Source: Luteolibacter yonseiensis
GTDB taxonomy: Bacteria; Verrucomicrobiota; Verrucomicrobiia; Verrucomicrobiales; Akkermansiaceae
Assembly (NCBI RefSeq): GCF_016595465.1
Contig: NZ_JAENIK010000011.1
Location: 186,001 to 250,000, forward strand
Direction of reading: 5' to 3'
Length of the DNA: 64,000 nucleotides
Below, piece after piece: positions 52,044 through 60,194 of this stretch (position 1 is the first letter of the stretch; each line of letters opens with the position of its first letter). The notes beneath the pieces were generated by a model. It was not told where the DNA came from. It saw only the letters and a list, made by a program, of their open reading frames with translations, and made no database searches. The position numbers and the translations under genes are program-made.

Positions 52044-52532
52044 TCAGGCCGCCTGCGACGGGACCAGATAGCGCCCGAGCTCGTTGCGGATGCCCTTTTT
52101 CGGCGACCACACTTCGACCCGGTCATTGATCAGTATCGTCGTGCGCGAAGGGGCGGAATAGATGTAGAACGACCATCCCTGTTCGGCTCCCAACAACTGG
52201 GTCAGAAGGCTGTGGAAATCTTCCCGGTCCCCGCTTTTGAACAAATGACCAGGTGTTGCCACGAGCGGGCGGGTTTCATTCAGTCCCGCACGGAAATCCC
52301 TGAGAATCTCCCAATCCTCCGCCACATCCTGAGGACACGGCAGGATTTCCAGGAGTTTGTTACTATCTTTCCCAAGCAGATCGGCCAGGTAATCCGCCAG
52401 CATCTGTCGACTTCGGCGCTCGGACGGGATCGGAAAATCTCCGGCGACAGGGAAACCACCCTCCAACGGCTGGGGGTGCATTCCTTGTCCGGCCAGCCAC
52501 TTGTGAATCTCAGAGTTCGTGAGGCAGCGCAT
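52044..52532 (-). CDS. Hypothetical cytosolic protein
   Basis: I do not recognise this 162-residue protein. The chosen ATG at 52532 begins MRCLTNSEIHKWLAGQGMHP; the frame is open to 52625, but the extra residues look like chance sequence. The C-terminal half, with WSFYIYSAPSRTTILINDRV, ends in GRYLVPSQAA. No signal peptide, membrane helix or metal motif is seen. A helicase gene converges on it and the sialate esterase gene lies upstream on the same strand after 262 bases. A possible sigma-54 element lies at 52614-52629. Confidence 0.6.
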   Translation of the reverse strand: MRCLTNSEIHKWLAGQGMHPQPLEGGFPVAGDFPIPSERRSRQMLADYLADLLGKDSNKLLEILPCPQDVAEDWEILRDFRAGLNETRPLVATPGHLFKSGDREDFHSLLTQLLGAEQGWSFYIYSAPSRTTILINDRVEVWSPKKGIRNELGRYLVPSQAA

Positions 52533-52613
52533 GATATTCAAGGATTTGGAAAAGACCGCTACATCCCGCGGCCATCGGGTCGCACGCCAGGCTGGCGCAC
52601 AATCAGAGAAATT

Positions 52614-52629
52614 AGCATGGCACATGCCA
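52614..52629 (-). promoter_or_regulatory. Weak candidate sigma-54 promoter
   Basis: On the minus strand TGGCAT-N5-ATGCT has the required 10 bases between GG and GC. It would start transcripts about 70 bases before the hypothetical gene at 52532. It has two mismatches to consensus. Confidence 0.25.
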
Positions 52630-52790
52630 TACGCCAGTTTCTAATCACATCGCGGGAAAATTGTTTGGCGGTGATTTTGGCATGTTTCTGTTTGAGCAGG
52701 GAGCGGGTATTTTTCCGTGGTTTGGGGACACAATGGTTCCGCAGAATCGCAACAATTCGTCGGTTTCCAGCGGAAAATTCCCCGGGGACG

Positions 52791-54647
52791 TCACCGACGG
52801 ACGGTCAAACGAAGCGTCCGGGTGGAGTTCGGCTGGATCTTGGTGACCAGCTTGTTTTCGGACTGTTGGTCGAAGCCTTCCACATCCAGTCCGACGTTTC
52901 CACGGGTGAGTCCCGCGGAAGAGTTTTTCAGTTCCACTTTCACCTGCTCCGCCAGTGCGATGTGGAAGTCCAGCGCATCCTTGCCGTCGTTGCGGATGGT
53001 CCATACCAGCGAATCATCGGTGCATGCGATTTCCAACCGGGTGGAGCTGTCACTGAGTTCTATCCGGCTGGGGCCCAATTCCCGCAGGGTGGGCAGATTC
53101 CTCGGGCCGAAAAAGCCGGGGAAGCTCGTTCCGCCACCCGGCTCTGCGGAAAGGAACTGCTTCCCGCTGACGATCAGGCTTGAGATGCTTCCCAAGTTGC
53201 CGGTTTGCAATTGGTAAGAAGGTGCGAGGATCTGGTAAACCGTCGGGATCGGCTGGAACGCCAGCGTCTTCGGTGGCTGGGTGTCCGTCCGGAAAGGGGC
53301 TGCCGGCAGTCCGGCGTTGTTGACCAGATTCGCATCTGTCAGGCCGCTCCATGCGTAGCGCACCGTTTTCGGTTCGGAAATTCCCTGTGCCTTCAGCAGG
53401 ACATCATTTCCATCGATCCGAGCTTCGGCGAACCGATATTCCCCATCCGCCCCGGCGATTGAGAAACCGAGCAATTTCCCGCCGTTGGAAATTTTCAAGG
53501 GACTGTCGAACGATACCTTCAACTGATCCTTCCCGACCGAGACACCTTTCACGGACGGGCCGTGTGCGACCACATCCCGGCGGTAGACTTCTTTCGCCGC
53601 CAGCAGCGAGAGGCGTTGGCCGATTTCCTGTTTCTCGAGAGGGTGGAGGTCCAGGCCGTTCGTGGTGTCATAGGTGACGGCGAGCCATGTATTCGGAGAT
53701 TTTTTTGCGGCGAACGCCTGGGCCTCCCGCAGCCAGGCCCAATCAAGCCCGTTCGCCCTGCCCTCGAACGCGGGCAACTGGACGATGAAGAACGGCAGTT
53801 CCGGGGCATTCCACTGCTTCCGCCATTGGGCGATCATGTTTTCCAACAGCTCCGCATACACTCCGGGCTGCCCGGCGTTGCCTTCGCCTTGGTACCAAAC
53901 CGCCCCCTTGATCCGCAGGTCCAGCAAAGGGGCGATCATGTTGTTGAACAGATTTCCCTGCGGAATGTTGAACATGGAGGCGCTCATTTTCTCCTTCGGG
54001 ATCGGCGGCAGCGCCCCCTTCGGAGTCCATGCCTCCACACATGTCCCACCGAAGGACGTGTCGATGACGCCCAGTGGAATGTCCTTCAGGGCGGGATCGC
54101 GGTGGAGGTGGACCGCGAAAAATCCGGCGACGGCGGAAAATTTGTTGAGGGAGTCCGGCGTGCTGGTCCGCCACTTCGCGCCGACCACCGACTGCGGTGT
54201 GTCGGCACCGGCCTTGGGCATGACCAGCACCCGGATCTTCGGGTCCTTCGCCGCGCTTGCGATCGCCTCCGCTCCGCCGATCGCCTCGTCCAGTCCCATC
54301 TGCATGTTCGACTGGCCTGAGAAAACCCAGACATCGCCGACCAGCACGTCACCGACGGAGGCGGTGGCTTTTCCGTCGGAGGCCTCCAGCACATACGGCC
54401 CTCCGGCGGTGAGAGCGGGGAAATCCGCTTTCCAGATTCCGTCATCGCCCACCTTCACGGAACGCTCTTGTGCGGCGAACGTCACCTTCACCCGTTCTCC
54501 GGCGGGCCCTTGTCCGGAAACCGTGACCGGAGCCTCCCGCTGGATCACCATGCCGGAGGAGAAAGCCGTGCTGAAACCCAGTTCGGCGGAAAAAACGACG
54601 GGAGAGGACGCCAGCAAACACGCGGCGATCCGAACCAACTTCTTCAT
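52791..54647 (-). CDS. Exported sialate O-acetylesterase-like SGNH hydrolase
   Basis: The 618-residue product starts at the ATG at 54647 with a signal peptide (VRIAACLLASSPVVFSA). An N-terminal beta domain (about 22-102) precedes the SGNH core: nucleophile Ser113 in VFSGQSNMQM, SFGGTCVEAWTP, GAVWYQGEGNAG and the late DLHPLEKQEIGQRL with the catalytic Asp/His. A C-terminal extension of about 150 residues is beta-rich. Homologues remove acetyl groups from sialic acid or plant polysaccharides; the exact substrate is unknown. It diverges from the DEAD-box gene at 54821. Confidence 0.88.
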   Translation of the reverse strand: MKKLVRIAACLLASSPVVFSAELGFSTAFSSGMVIQREAPVTVSGQGPAGERVKVTFAAQERSVKVGDDGIWKADFPALTAGGPYVLEASDGKATASVGDVLVGDVWVFSGQSNMQMGLDEAIGGAEAIASAAKDPKIRVLVMPKAGADTPQSVVGAKWRTSTPDSLNKFSAVAGFFAVHLHRDPALKDIPLGVIDTSFGGTCVEAWTPKGALPPIPKEKMSASMFNIPQGNLFNNMIAPLLDLRIKGAVWYQGEGNAGQPGVYAELLENMIAQWRKQWNAPELPFFIVQLPAFEGRANGLDWAWLREAQAFAAKKSPNTWLAVTYDTTNGLDLHPLEKQEIGQRLSLLAAKEVYRRDVVAHGPSVKGVSVGKDQLKVSFDSPLKISNGGKLLGFSIAGADGEYRFAEARIDGNDVLLKAQGISEPKTVRYAWSGLTDANLVNNAGLPAAPFRTDTQPPKTLAFQPIPTVYQILAPSYQLQTGNLGSISSLIVSGKQFLSAEPGGGTSFPGFFGPRNLPTLRELGPSRIELSDSSTRLEIACTDDSLVWTIRNDGKDALDFHIALAEQVKVELKNSSAGLTRGNVGLDVEGFDQQSENKLVTKIQPNSTRTLRLTVRR

Positions 54648-54820
54648 GGGAAATGTCATACCTGATTTTTAATACACAGTCCAAGGGGGAGCCGGGAATA
54701 AACGCGGAGCCGATCGGGATTCTTGCGCCCGATCCGCAACCCACAATATCCCTCCGAACGGCGGCCCGCCATCAAATACAGGCTCGCCAGAATTGGCCCG
54801 GTCCGCCACTTTTTCCTCCC

Positions 54821-55960
54821 ATGCCCTTCACCTCGCTCGGCCTTGCCCCTGCTTTACAGAAAGCCGCCGCAGCGGCGGGATTCTCAAATCCCACTCCGAT
54901 CCAGGGCGAGGCCATCCCTGCCATCCTTGCGGGAAATGACGTGCTCGGCATCGCCAGGACAGGCTCCGGGAAAACCGCGGGCTATGTCCTGCCCATCGTC
55001 CATCATCTGCGGTCCATCGAGGCACCCCGGCACCGCGAGCCGGTCGTTCTTGTATTGGTGCCCACGCGGGAGCTGGCGCATCAGGTTTCGAAGGTGTTTG
55101 AGAGTTTCCTGCCCGCCATCACCCCTCGCCTGAGTTGTCTCGCGATCACCGGTGGGTCGTCGGTCAACACGCAGATGCGGACGATCGGGCGGGCGGCCAT
55201 CGTGGTCGCGACTCCGGGCAGGTTGCTGGAACTGATCGGGAAGAACGCGGTGAAGCTTTCGTCCATCACCACGCTCGTGCTGGATGAGGCTGATAAAATG
55301 CTGCACCTTGGTTTCAAGGATGAGGTCGATCGCATCCTCGCGCTTCTGCCGGCCAACCGGCAAAATCTGTTGTTTTCCGCCACGCTGAGCGAACCGGTGA
55401 AACACATCCGGCAACTGCTGCTGCGGGACCCTCACGTGATCGAGATCCCGGAGGACGAGACCGCCGATACCATTCACCAGATCGCCTACCTGGTCCCGGA
55501 AATCAAAAAGGGTCCCTTGCTGCGCTACCTTATCAAGCATGGAAATTTGTCCCAGGTGCTGGTATTCGCCTCCTCCACCGCACAGGTGGACCGCGTGGTG
55601 AACAAGCTCATCAAGAACAAGATCGAAGCCGGGGCCATGCATTCCAAGCTCAGCCCGCAAACGCGGCTGCACCACCTGGAGCAGTTCAAGGCCGGGGAGA
55701 TGCGGGTGCTCGTCTCCACGGATCTGCTGGCCCGCGGCATCGACATCGATTTTCTCCCCTGCGTCATCAACTATGAGCTTCCACGCTCGCCGAAGGACTA
55801 CGTCCACCGCATCGGCCGCACCGGTCGTGCGGATCATCCCGGCGATGCGATCTCCCTCGTCAGCCCGGAGGAGATGGATCATTTCAAGCTGATCCAGAAG
55901 AAAACGGGCAAGCGGGTCACCTTGCTTCATGGAGACGCCATCGACGTGCGGGGTTGTTGA
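54821..55960 (+). CDS. DEAD-box RNA helicase without basic tail
   Basis: The 379-residue product is a minimal DEAD-box helicase: Q motif GFSNPTPIQ, ARTGSGKT, PTRELA, TPGRL, LDEADKM, SAT, STDLLARGIDIDF and HRIGRTGR. The ATG at 54821 is chosen; an in-frame ATG at 54653 gives 56 extra residues with no domain. Unlike the helicase at 50675, it stops shortly after motif VI. It probably unwinds RNA duplexes in ribosome biogenesis or cold adaptation. The ECF sigma gene begins 175 bases downstream. Confidence 0.92.
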   Translation: MPFTSLGLAPALQKAAAAAGFSNPTPIQGEAIPAILAGNDVLGIARTGSGKTAGYVLPIVHHLRSIEAPRHREPVVLVLVPTRELAHQVSKVFESFLPAITPRLSCLAITGGSSVNTQMRTIGRAAIVVATPGRLLELIGKNAVKLSSITTLVLDEADKMLHLGFKDEVDRILALLPANRQNLLFSATLSEPVKHIRQLLLRDPHVIEIPEDETADTIHQIAYLVPEIKKGPLLRYLIKHGNLSQVLVFASSTAQVDRVVNKLIKNKIEAGAMHSKLSPQTRLHHLEQFKAGEMRVLVSTDLLARGIDIDFLPCVINYELPRSPKDYVHRIGRTGRADHPGDAISLVSPEEMDHFKLIQKKTGKRVTLLHGDAIDVRGC

Positions 55961-56135
55961 TCCGGCCTGGCAGGGAGAAATCCATCCGCCTCTGGCATAG
56001 GAGTCGTCTTCATCAAAGTGCGGGATCCGGAGTGATCGGAAAGGAACAGGCGGGAACGCCTGGATCACATCCGGAAAAATAATTTCATCCGGATGTCACA
56101 TTCCGGCATGCTCGGGTCAACAAGTGGTGAATCCC

Positions 56136-56672
56136 ATGAAATCACTCGCCGCAGCCTATCCGCCCACCGTCATGGACCGTGCCAGATTTTCCGAACTCAT
56201 CCGTGAACATCACCAGCCCCTGCTTGCCTATGCCAGGGTGCTCGCAAGGCATCCCGAGCGTGCCAAGGAGTTGGTGCAGGATGCCTTTGTCGCCGCCTGG
56301 CAGGCGATCGGACGCTTCGATGTGACGCGTGATTTCGGTTCCTGGTTGCGGGGGATCGTCCGCAACAAATGGCGTGAGGATTGTCGCAAACACCGCCGCG
56401 AGGTGGCTTTCGACGACCCGGAACTCGCGCGCCTGGAGGAAGCCATCCGCACGTGGAGCGCCAGCGCGGGTGAAACGGGACTGCTCGAACGGCTGGCGGA
56501 CTGCCGGTCGAAATTGCCCGAGGCGCTGTCGCGGGCGGTGTCCGCCTACTACGACGACGGCCAGGATGGCGAGGGGGGCGCGGCCACGCTCGGCATTCCT
56601 CCGGCCACTTTTCGAAAACGCCTGGAACGCGCCCGCTCGTCGCTCCGCCTCTGCCTCGAATCCAATTTCTAA
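56136..56672 (+). CDS. ECF-type RNA polymerase sigma factor
   Basis: The 178-residue protein has sigma region 2 (YARVLARHPERAKELVQDAF, then VAAWQAIGRFD and GSWLRGIVRNKWREDCRKHR) and region 4 (LGIPPATFRKRLERARSSL), with no region 1 or 3. It starts at the ATG at 56136; a GTG at 56124 is possible. The VWA gene follows after 12 bases, where a regulatory partner would be expected. Two small palindromes (56047-56062 and 56067-56096) precede it. It probably directs a dedicated set of genes, possibly including its own. Confidence 0.9.
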   Translation: MKSLAAAYPPTVMDRARFSELIREHHQPLLAYARVLARHPERAKELVQDAFVAAWQAIGRFDVTRDFGSWLRGIVRNKWREDCRKHRREVAFDDPELARLEEAIRTWSASAGETGLLERLADCRSKLPEALSRAVSAYYDDGQDGEGGAATLGIPPATFRKRLERARSSLRLCLESNF

Positions 56673-56684
56673 CATTTTCCTGTC

Positions 56685-59270
56685 ATGAACTCCGAATCTC
56701 CCAACAACCCCGAAGACCGCCTGCTTGACGAACTGCTGCGCGAGCAGTCCCACGGGCCGGACGAGGCGTTTCTCAAACAAGTCGAAAGCGCCATCGACGC
56801 CGGACCACGCTCCGCCGCCACACTTCCGCCGAAAGGAAATTTCTCCCGCTGGGCAATCGCGGCGGGAGTCGTGCTCGCGGCGGGTTCCGGATTCTGGTGG
56901 TGGTCGCCGGACCCGACCCCGGCACCGCAGGTGGTGAGTAAAAGCAATGCTCCGAAAATCGTGAGCATCACGTTGCCCGAGGACGGAACCACCTCCGATA
57001 CCATGAGAAATGATGGGGCGGCCGCGGATCCGCTCTCGTCCGGCCCGGCTGTTGCTTCTGCCGCACCCGCGGATGACGGGATGTCCGCCGCCGACCGTTT
57101 TGTTGAAGCGTCCCCGGTCGCCGACTCTTCTTCTGATCTGGCTCTTGCGGCGGATTCGGCGGACGCCGGCTCGCCCGCATTGGAAAGAGCACAGCCAGCT
57201 CCGGGAATGGGCCAACCCCAACCGCCCATAGCGCGCCAGCCCCGGGCCAGGGTTGTTCCGCCGGCAAGGGGGGAAACTGCGAAAATGCTACAGGAGCGGA
57301 GCGCCTTTACAACCAAGGGCGAGGATTCGGTTTCCGTTGAGGCCGTCTCTTCCGACCGCTACGGCACCTTCATCGACCAGCCGTGGAAATCTCCCGCAAG
57401 CGATCCGCTTTCCACGTTTTCCATCGATGTCGATACCGCTTCCTACAGCAATGTCCGGCGGATGATCAGCGAAGGCCGGGAGGTTCCCAAGGATGCCGTG
57501 CGGATCGAGGAATGCATCAACGCATTCAAATATCATTATCCCGCGCCGAAAGGTGATGCCCCGTTTGCCGTTGGGGCGACGCTGGCGGATTGTCCTTGGG
57601 CGCCGGGACATCACCTCGTCCGGATGGCGATCAAGGGACGGGAGATCGAAACAGGCAAGCGGCCCGCGTCGAATCTTGTTTTCCTCATCGACGTTTCCGG
57701 CTCCATGAACAGCCCGGACAAACTGCCGCTGCTCAAGCAGTCCATGGAAACCATGGTCGGCCAGCTTGACGAACGGGACCGCGTGGCCATCGTCGTCTAT
57801 GCCGGAAATGAAGGTGTGGCATTGCCATCCACCCGCCTTGATGAGGAAGGCCGGGCCAAGGTGCTCGCCGCACTGTCCAACCTTGGGGCGGGCGGTTCGA
57901 CCAATGGTGGTGCCGGAATCAAGCTCGCGTATGAAATCGCGAAGGCGCAGAAAATCGAAGGTGGCGTGAATCGGGTGATCCTGGCCACTGACGGGGATTT
58001 CAATGTCGGCCTCACGGGCCAGGACGCTCTTGTCAGCCTGGTGAAGGATCGGGCGAAAAGCGGTGTCTATCTCACCGTCGCCGGATTCGGCACCGGGAAT
58101 CTCAACGACGCGATGATGGATGCCATCACCCGCGACGGAAACGGCAACTATTTCTACATCGATTCCGGGAGGGAGGGGAGGAAGGTCTTCCTTCAGAACC
58201 TCAGCGGCACCCTCGTCACCATCGCCAAGGATGTGAAAATCCAGGTGGAGTTCAATCCGGCGAAAGTCGGACGCTACCGGCTCATCGGTTATGCGAACCG
58301 TGTTTTGAAGAACGAGGATTTCAACAACGACAAGGTGGACGCGGGAGACATCGGAGCGGGCCATACCGTTACAGCGTTCTATGAAATCGCTCCGCCCGGA
58401 GAAGCGGGGACCGATGCGTTGAAATACCAGGCTCCACCGGAAAAATCCGCCGCCGCCCCCACCGGCGAATGGCTCACCATGAAGCTCCGCTACAAAGCTC
58501 CGGACGGCGACGAGAGCAGGAAAATCGAATTCCCATTGGTTGGCGACGTCCGTCCGCTCGCGAACACGGATAAGGATTTCCAATTCTCCACCGCCGCCGC
58601 TCTGTTCGGTATGAAACTCCGTGGCATGGATGAAACGAAGGACATCACCTGGGGAAAGGTGCGCGAACTGGCGAAACCCGGACTGGAGGACGATTCCACC
58701 GAAGATCGCGCGGAGTTCGTGAAGCTGGTGGAGAAGCTGGGTGGCGGAGAGAATGCCGCGCCCGTTCAAGCCGTTGCGAATGAATCCGATTCCGTGGATG
58801 GCCCGAATGTCCGCGTCATCCGCCATCAGAATGGCACCCGTTCGATCCTGACGCGGAATCCCGATGGGACGACCATCGTCAGGAAGACGCTCTCCGCCGC
58901 CGGGGTTCTCACGATGAAGGCCACCTACAAGCTCGACGAGAAAGGGAATCCCTTGGGCTGCAAGATCGTGGATGGTCAGAATACCGAACTCTTCCGTGTC
59001 AGCTACGGCTATCACAAGGAGACGGGAAAACTGGTGGATGAGCTGATGTTCGATTCCCGGGTGAAGCGGATTGATCCCGGCACGGGACAGGAAATGCCGG
59101 TGCAGAGGGTGACCTATCCTTATGACGAGGCGGGCAAGCGCGGCCAGCCCGTGGTGTTGAACTATTTCCCCGGCCAAACCATCGAACAGACACTCGGCGG
59201 CCAAACGACTTACGTGGAACCCGATCTGTTCAGGAAACCGGCGGAGGCTGAAATCATCCAAGGGAATTGA
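56685..59270 (+). CDS. Membrane-anchored VWA protein (YfbK family) with extra C-terminal domain
   Basis: The 861-residue product has about 54 cytosolic residues (EDRLLDELLREQSHGPDEAF), a single transmembrane helix at about 55-73, and a Pro/Ala-rich linker. The YfbK-type region includes YGTFIDQPWKSPASDPLSTF and SIDVDTASYSNVRRMI, then a VWA domain with MIDAS DVSGSMN from Asp336 and ATDGDFNVG. A DUF3520-like region follows to about 690. The last 160 residues (KIVDGQNTELFRVSYGYHKE and similar) are not part of usual YfbK proteins. It immediately follows the ECF sigma gene. Confidence 0.87.
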   Translation: MNSESPNNPEDRLLDELLREQSHGPDEAFLKQVESAIDAGPRSAATLPPKGNFSRWAIAAGVVLAAGSGFWWWSPDPTPAPQVVSKSNAPKIVSITLPEDGTTSDTMRNDGAAADPLSSGPAVASAAPADDGMSAADRFVEASPVADSSSDLALAADSADAGSPALERAQPAPGMGQPQPPIARQPRARVVPPARGETAKMLQERSAFTTKGEDSVSVEAVSSDRYGTFIDQPWKSPASDPLSTFSIDVDTASYSNVRRMISEGREVPKDAVRIEECINAFKYHYPAPKGDAPFAVGATLADCPWAPGHHLVRMAIKGREIETGKRPASNLVFLIDVSGSMNSPDKLPLLKQSMETMVGQLDERDRVAIVVYAGNEGVALPSTRLDEEGRAKVLAALSNLGAGGSTNGGAGIKLAYEIAKAQKIEGGVNRVILATDGDFNVGLTGQDALVSLVKDRAKSGVYLTVAGFGTGNLNDAMMDAITRDGNGNYFYIDSGREGRKVFLQNLSGTLVTIAKDVKIQVEFNPAKVGRYRLIGYANRVLKNEDFNNDKVDAGDIGAGHTVTAFYEIAPPGEAGTDALKYQAPPEKSAAAPTGEWLTMKLRYKAPDGDESRKIEFPLVGDVRPLANTDKDFQFSTAAALFGMKLRGMDETKDITWGKVRELAKPGLEDDSTEDRAEFVKLVEKLGGGENAAPVQAVANESDSVDGPNVRVIRHQNGTRSILTRNPDGTTIVRKTLSAAGVLTMKATYKLDEKGNPLGCKIVDGQNTELFRVSYGYHKETGKLVDELMFDSRVKRIDPGTGQEMPVQRVTYPYDEAGKRGQPVVLNYFPGQTIEQTLGGQTTYVEPDLFRKPAEAEIIQGN

Positions 59271-59279
59271 ATGCGGGCC

Positions 59280-60059
59280 CTACTCGGCCGGCCCGATCCA
59301 CATGGCGTCGTTCATGTAGGCGAGCGCGTAACCCCATGGCAGGCGGCAGGGTTTGTCGGGCCGGTTCGAGTTATAGAAACTGAAGGTGCCACCGCCGGGT
59401 TGTGAAACATCCGGCTGATAGCCGGTGATGAGGATGCTGTGGCCGTCGAAGACCTGGTCAGGCGGGCACATCCGGAGGACGTCGTTTTCCCAGCGGGGCT
59501 TTTCCGGCCAGCGGAGGCCGCTGCAGACGGGAATGCCTTTTGCCAGAGTCTGCCGGATGGCGGCGAGCTGGGCTTCCGTGAGGCCGGTTTTGATATCCCA
59601 GGGTTTGATCCAGTTCATCCGCAGGCGGGAGGCTTGTTCTTTCGCATGCCCGATGACCTTGGGTTCCGGTTTCCGGTCGGGCTCGAAGATGGCGCCGTAG
59701 GTCATCTCGGTTTCATTGCAGATCCCCCATGCCTCGAACCCTTTCCACAGGTCGGAGAAAAATCCTCCGTCCGCAGCCTGCCCGACGGCTTGGTTGGATG
59801 CCCAGTTGAGATATTCCACGCTGAGTCTGCCGGCAGGTTTCCCCGGCCGGGCAAGCGCGTGTTCCAGCGCCGCCGTCACGGTGAAAACCGAGCAGGTCCC
59901 GCGCCCTCCCTGCTGGCGCGGGGTGATGCCGGCGGCTTCGAGCCGCGGCCGCAGGTCCACTGCGGCGGGAATGGAGACGGCCGTTCCTGCAGGAGGCTGG
60001 CTGGGATTTCCGAGCCCCGCCATTGGCAGGGCCAGAAGGAGGATGAGGTGATGTTTCAC
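59280..60059 (-). CDS. Exported papain-like (C1 family) cysteine protease
   Basis: The 259-residue product has a signal peptide (ILLLALPMAGLGNPSQ) and goes straight to the mature enzyme; no long propeptide is seen. Active-site residues can be placed: oxyanion Gln50 and Cys56 in RQQGGRGTCSVFTVTAALEH, His207 in FDGHSILITGY and Asn230 in FYNSN. The GTCSVF motif replaces the usual CGSCWAF, as in other divergent bacterial C1 members. Additional cysteines could form disulfides. Extracytoplasmic proteolysis is inferred. It converges on the VWA gene across 9 bases. Confidence 0.83.
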   Translation of the reverse strand: MKHHLILLLALPMAGLGNPSQPPAGTAVSIPAAVDLRPRLEAAGITPRQQGGRGTCSVFTVTAALEHALARPGKPAGRLSVEYLNWASNQAVGQAADGGFFSDLWKGFEAWGICNETEMTYGAIFEPDRKPEPKVIGHAKEQASRLRMNWIKPWDIKTGLTEAQLAAIRQTLAKGIPVCSGLRWPEKPRWENDVLRMCPPDQVFDGHSILITGYQPDVSQPGGGTFSFYNSNRPDKPCRLPWGYALAYMNDAMWIGPAE

Positions 60060-60167
60060 GGACGTTGGGTTTTGGGCGGACGCGGGGACAAAATGGAATT
60101 ACCTCCGGGGGATGGCGGATTTCTCAACGAATCCGGAATGAAACACTTTTCCTTCCCAAGCCGGACG

Positions 60168-60183
60168 TGGCACGCATGATGCA
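60168..60183 (+). promoter_or_regulatory. Candidate sigma-54 promoter before the APC permease
   Basis: TGGCAC-N5-ATGCA matches the consensus TGGCAC-N5-TTGCW with one mismatch and correct spacing. It would start transcription near 60194, one base before the ATG at 60195, which would make the mRNA leaderless. Confidence 0.35.
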
Positions 60184-60194
60184 GGCAGCCCATC

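Noticed and set aside
57288..59261. Open frame of 657 codons antisense to the VWA gene
   Set aside because: It lies opposite a well supported protein and has no recognisable domain.
59274..59295. CGGGCC/GGCCCG hairpin as a terminator between the VWA and protease genes
   Set aside because: Only six base pairs, no T run, and it overlaps the protease stop codon.
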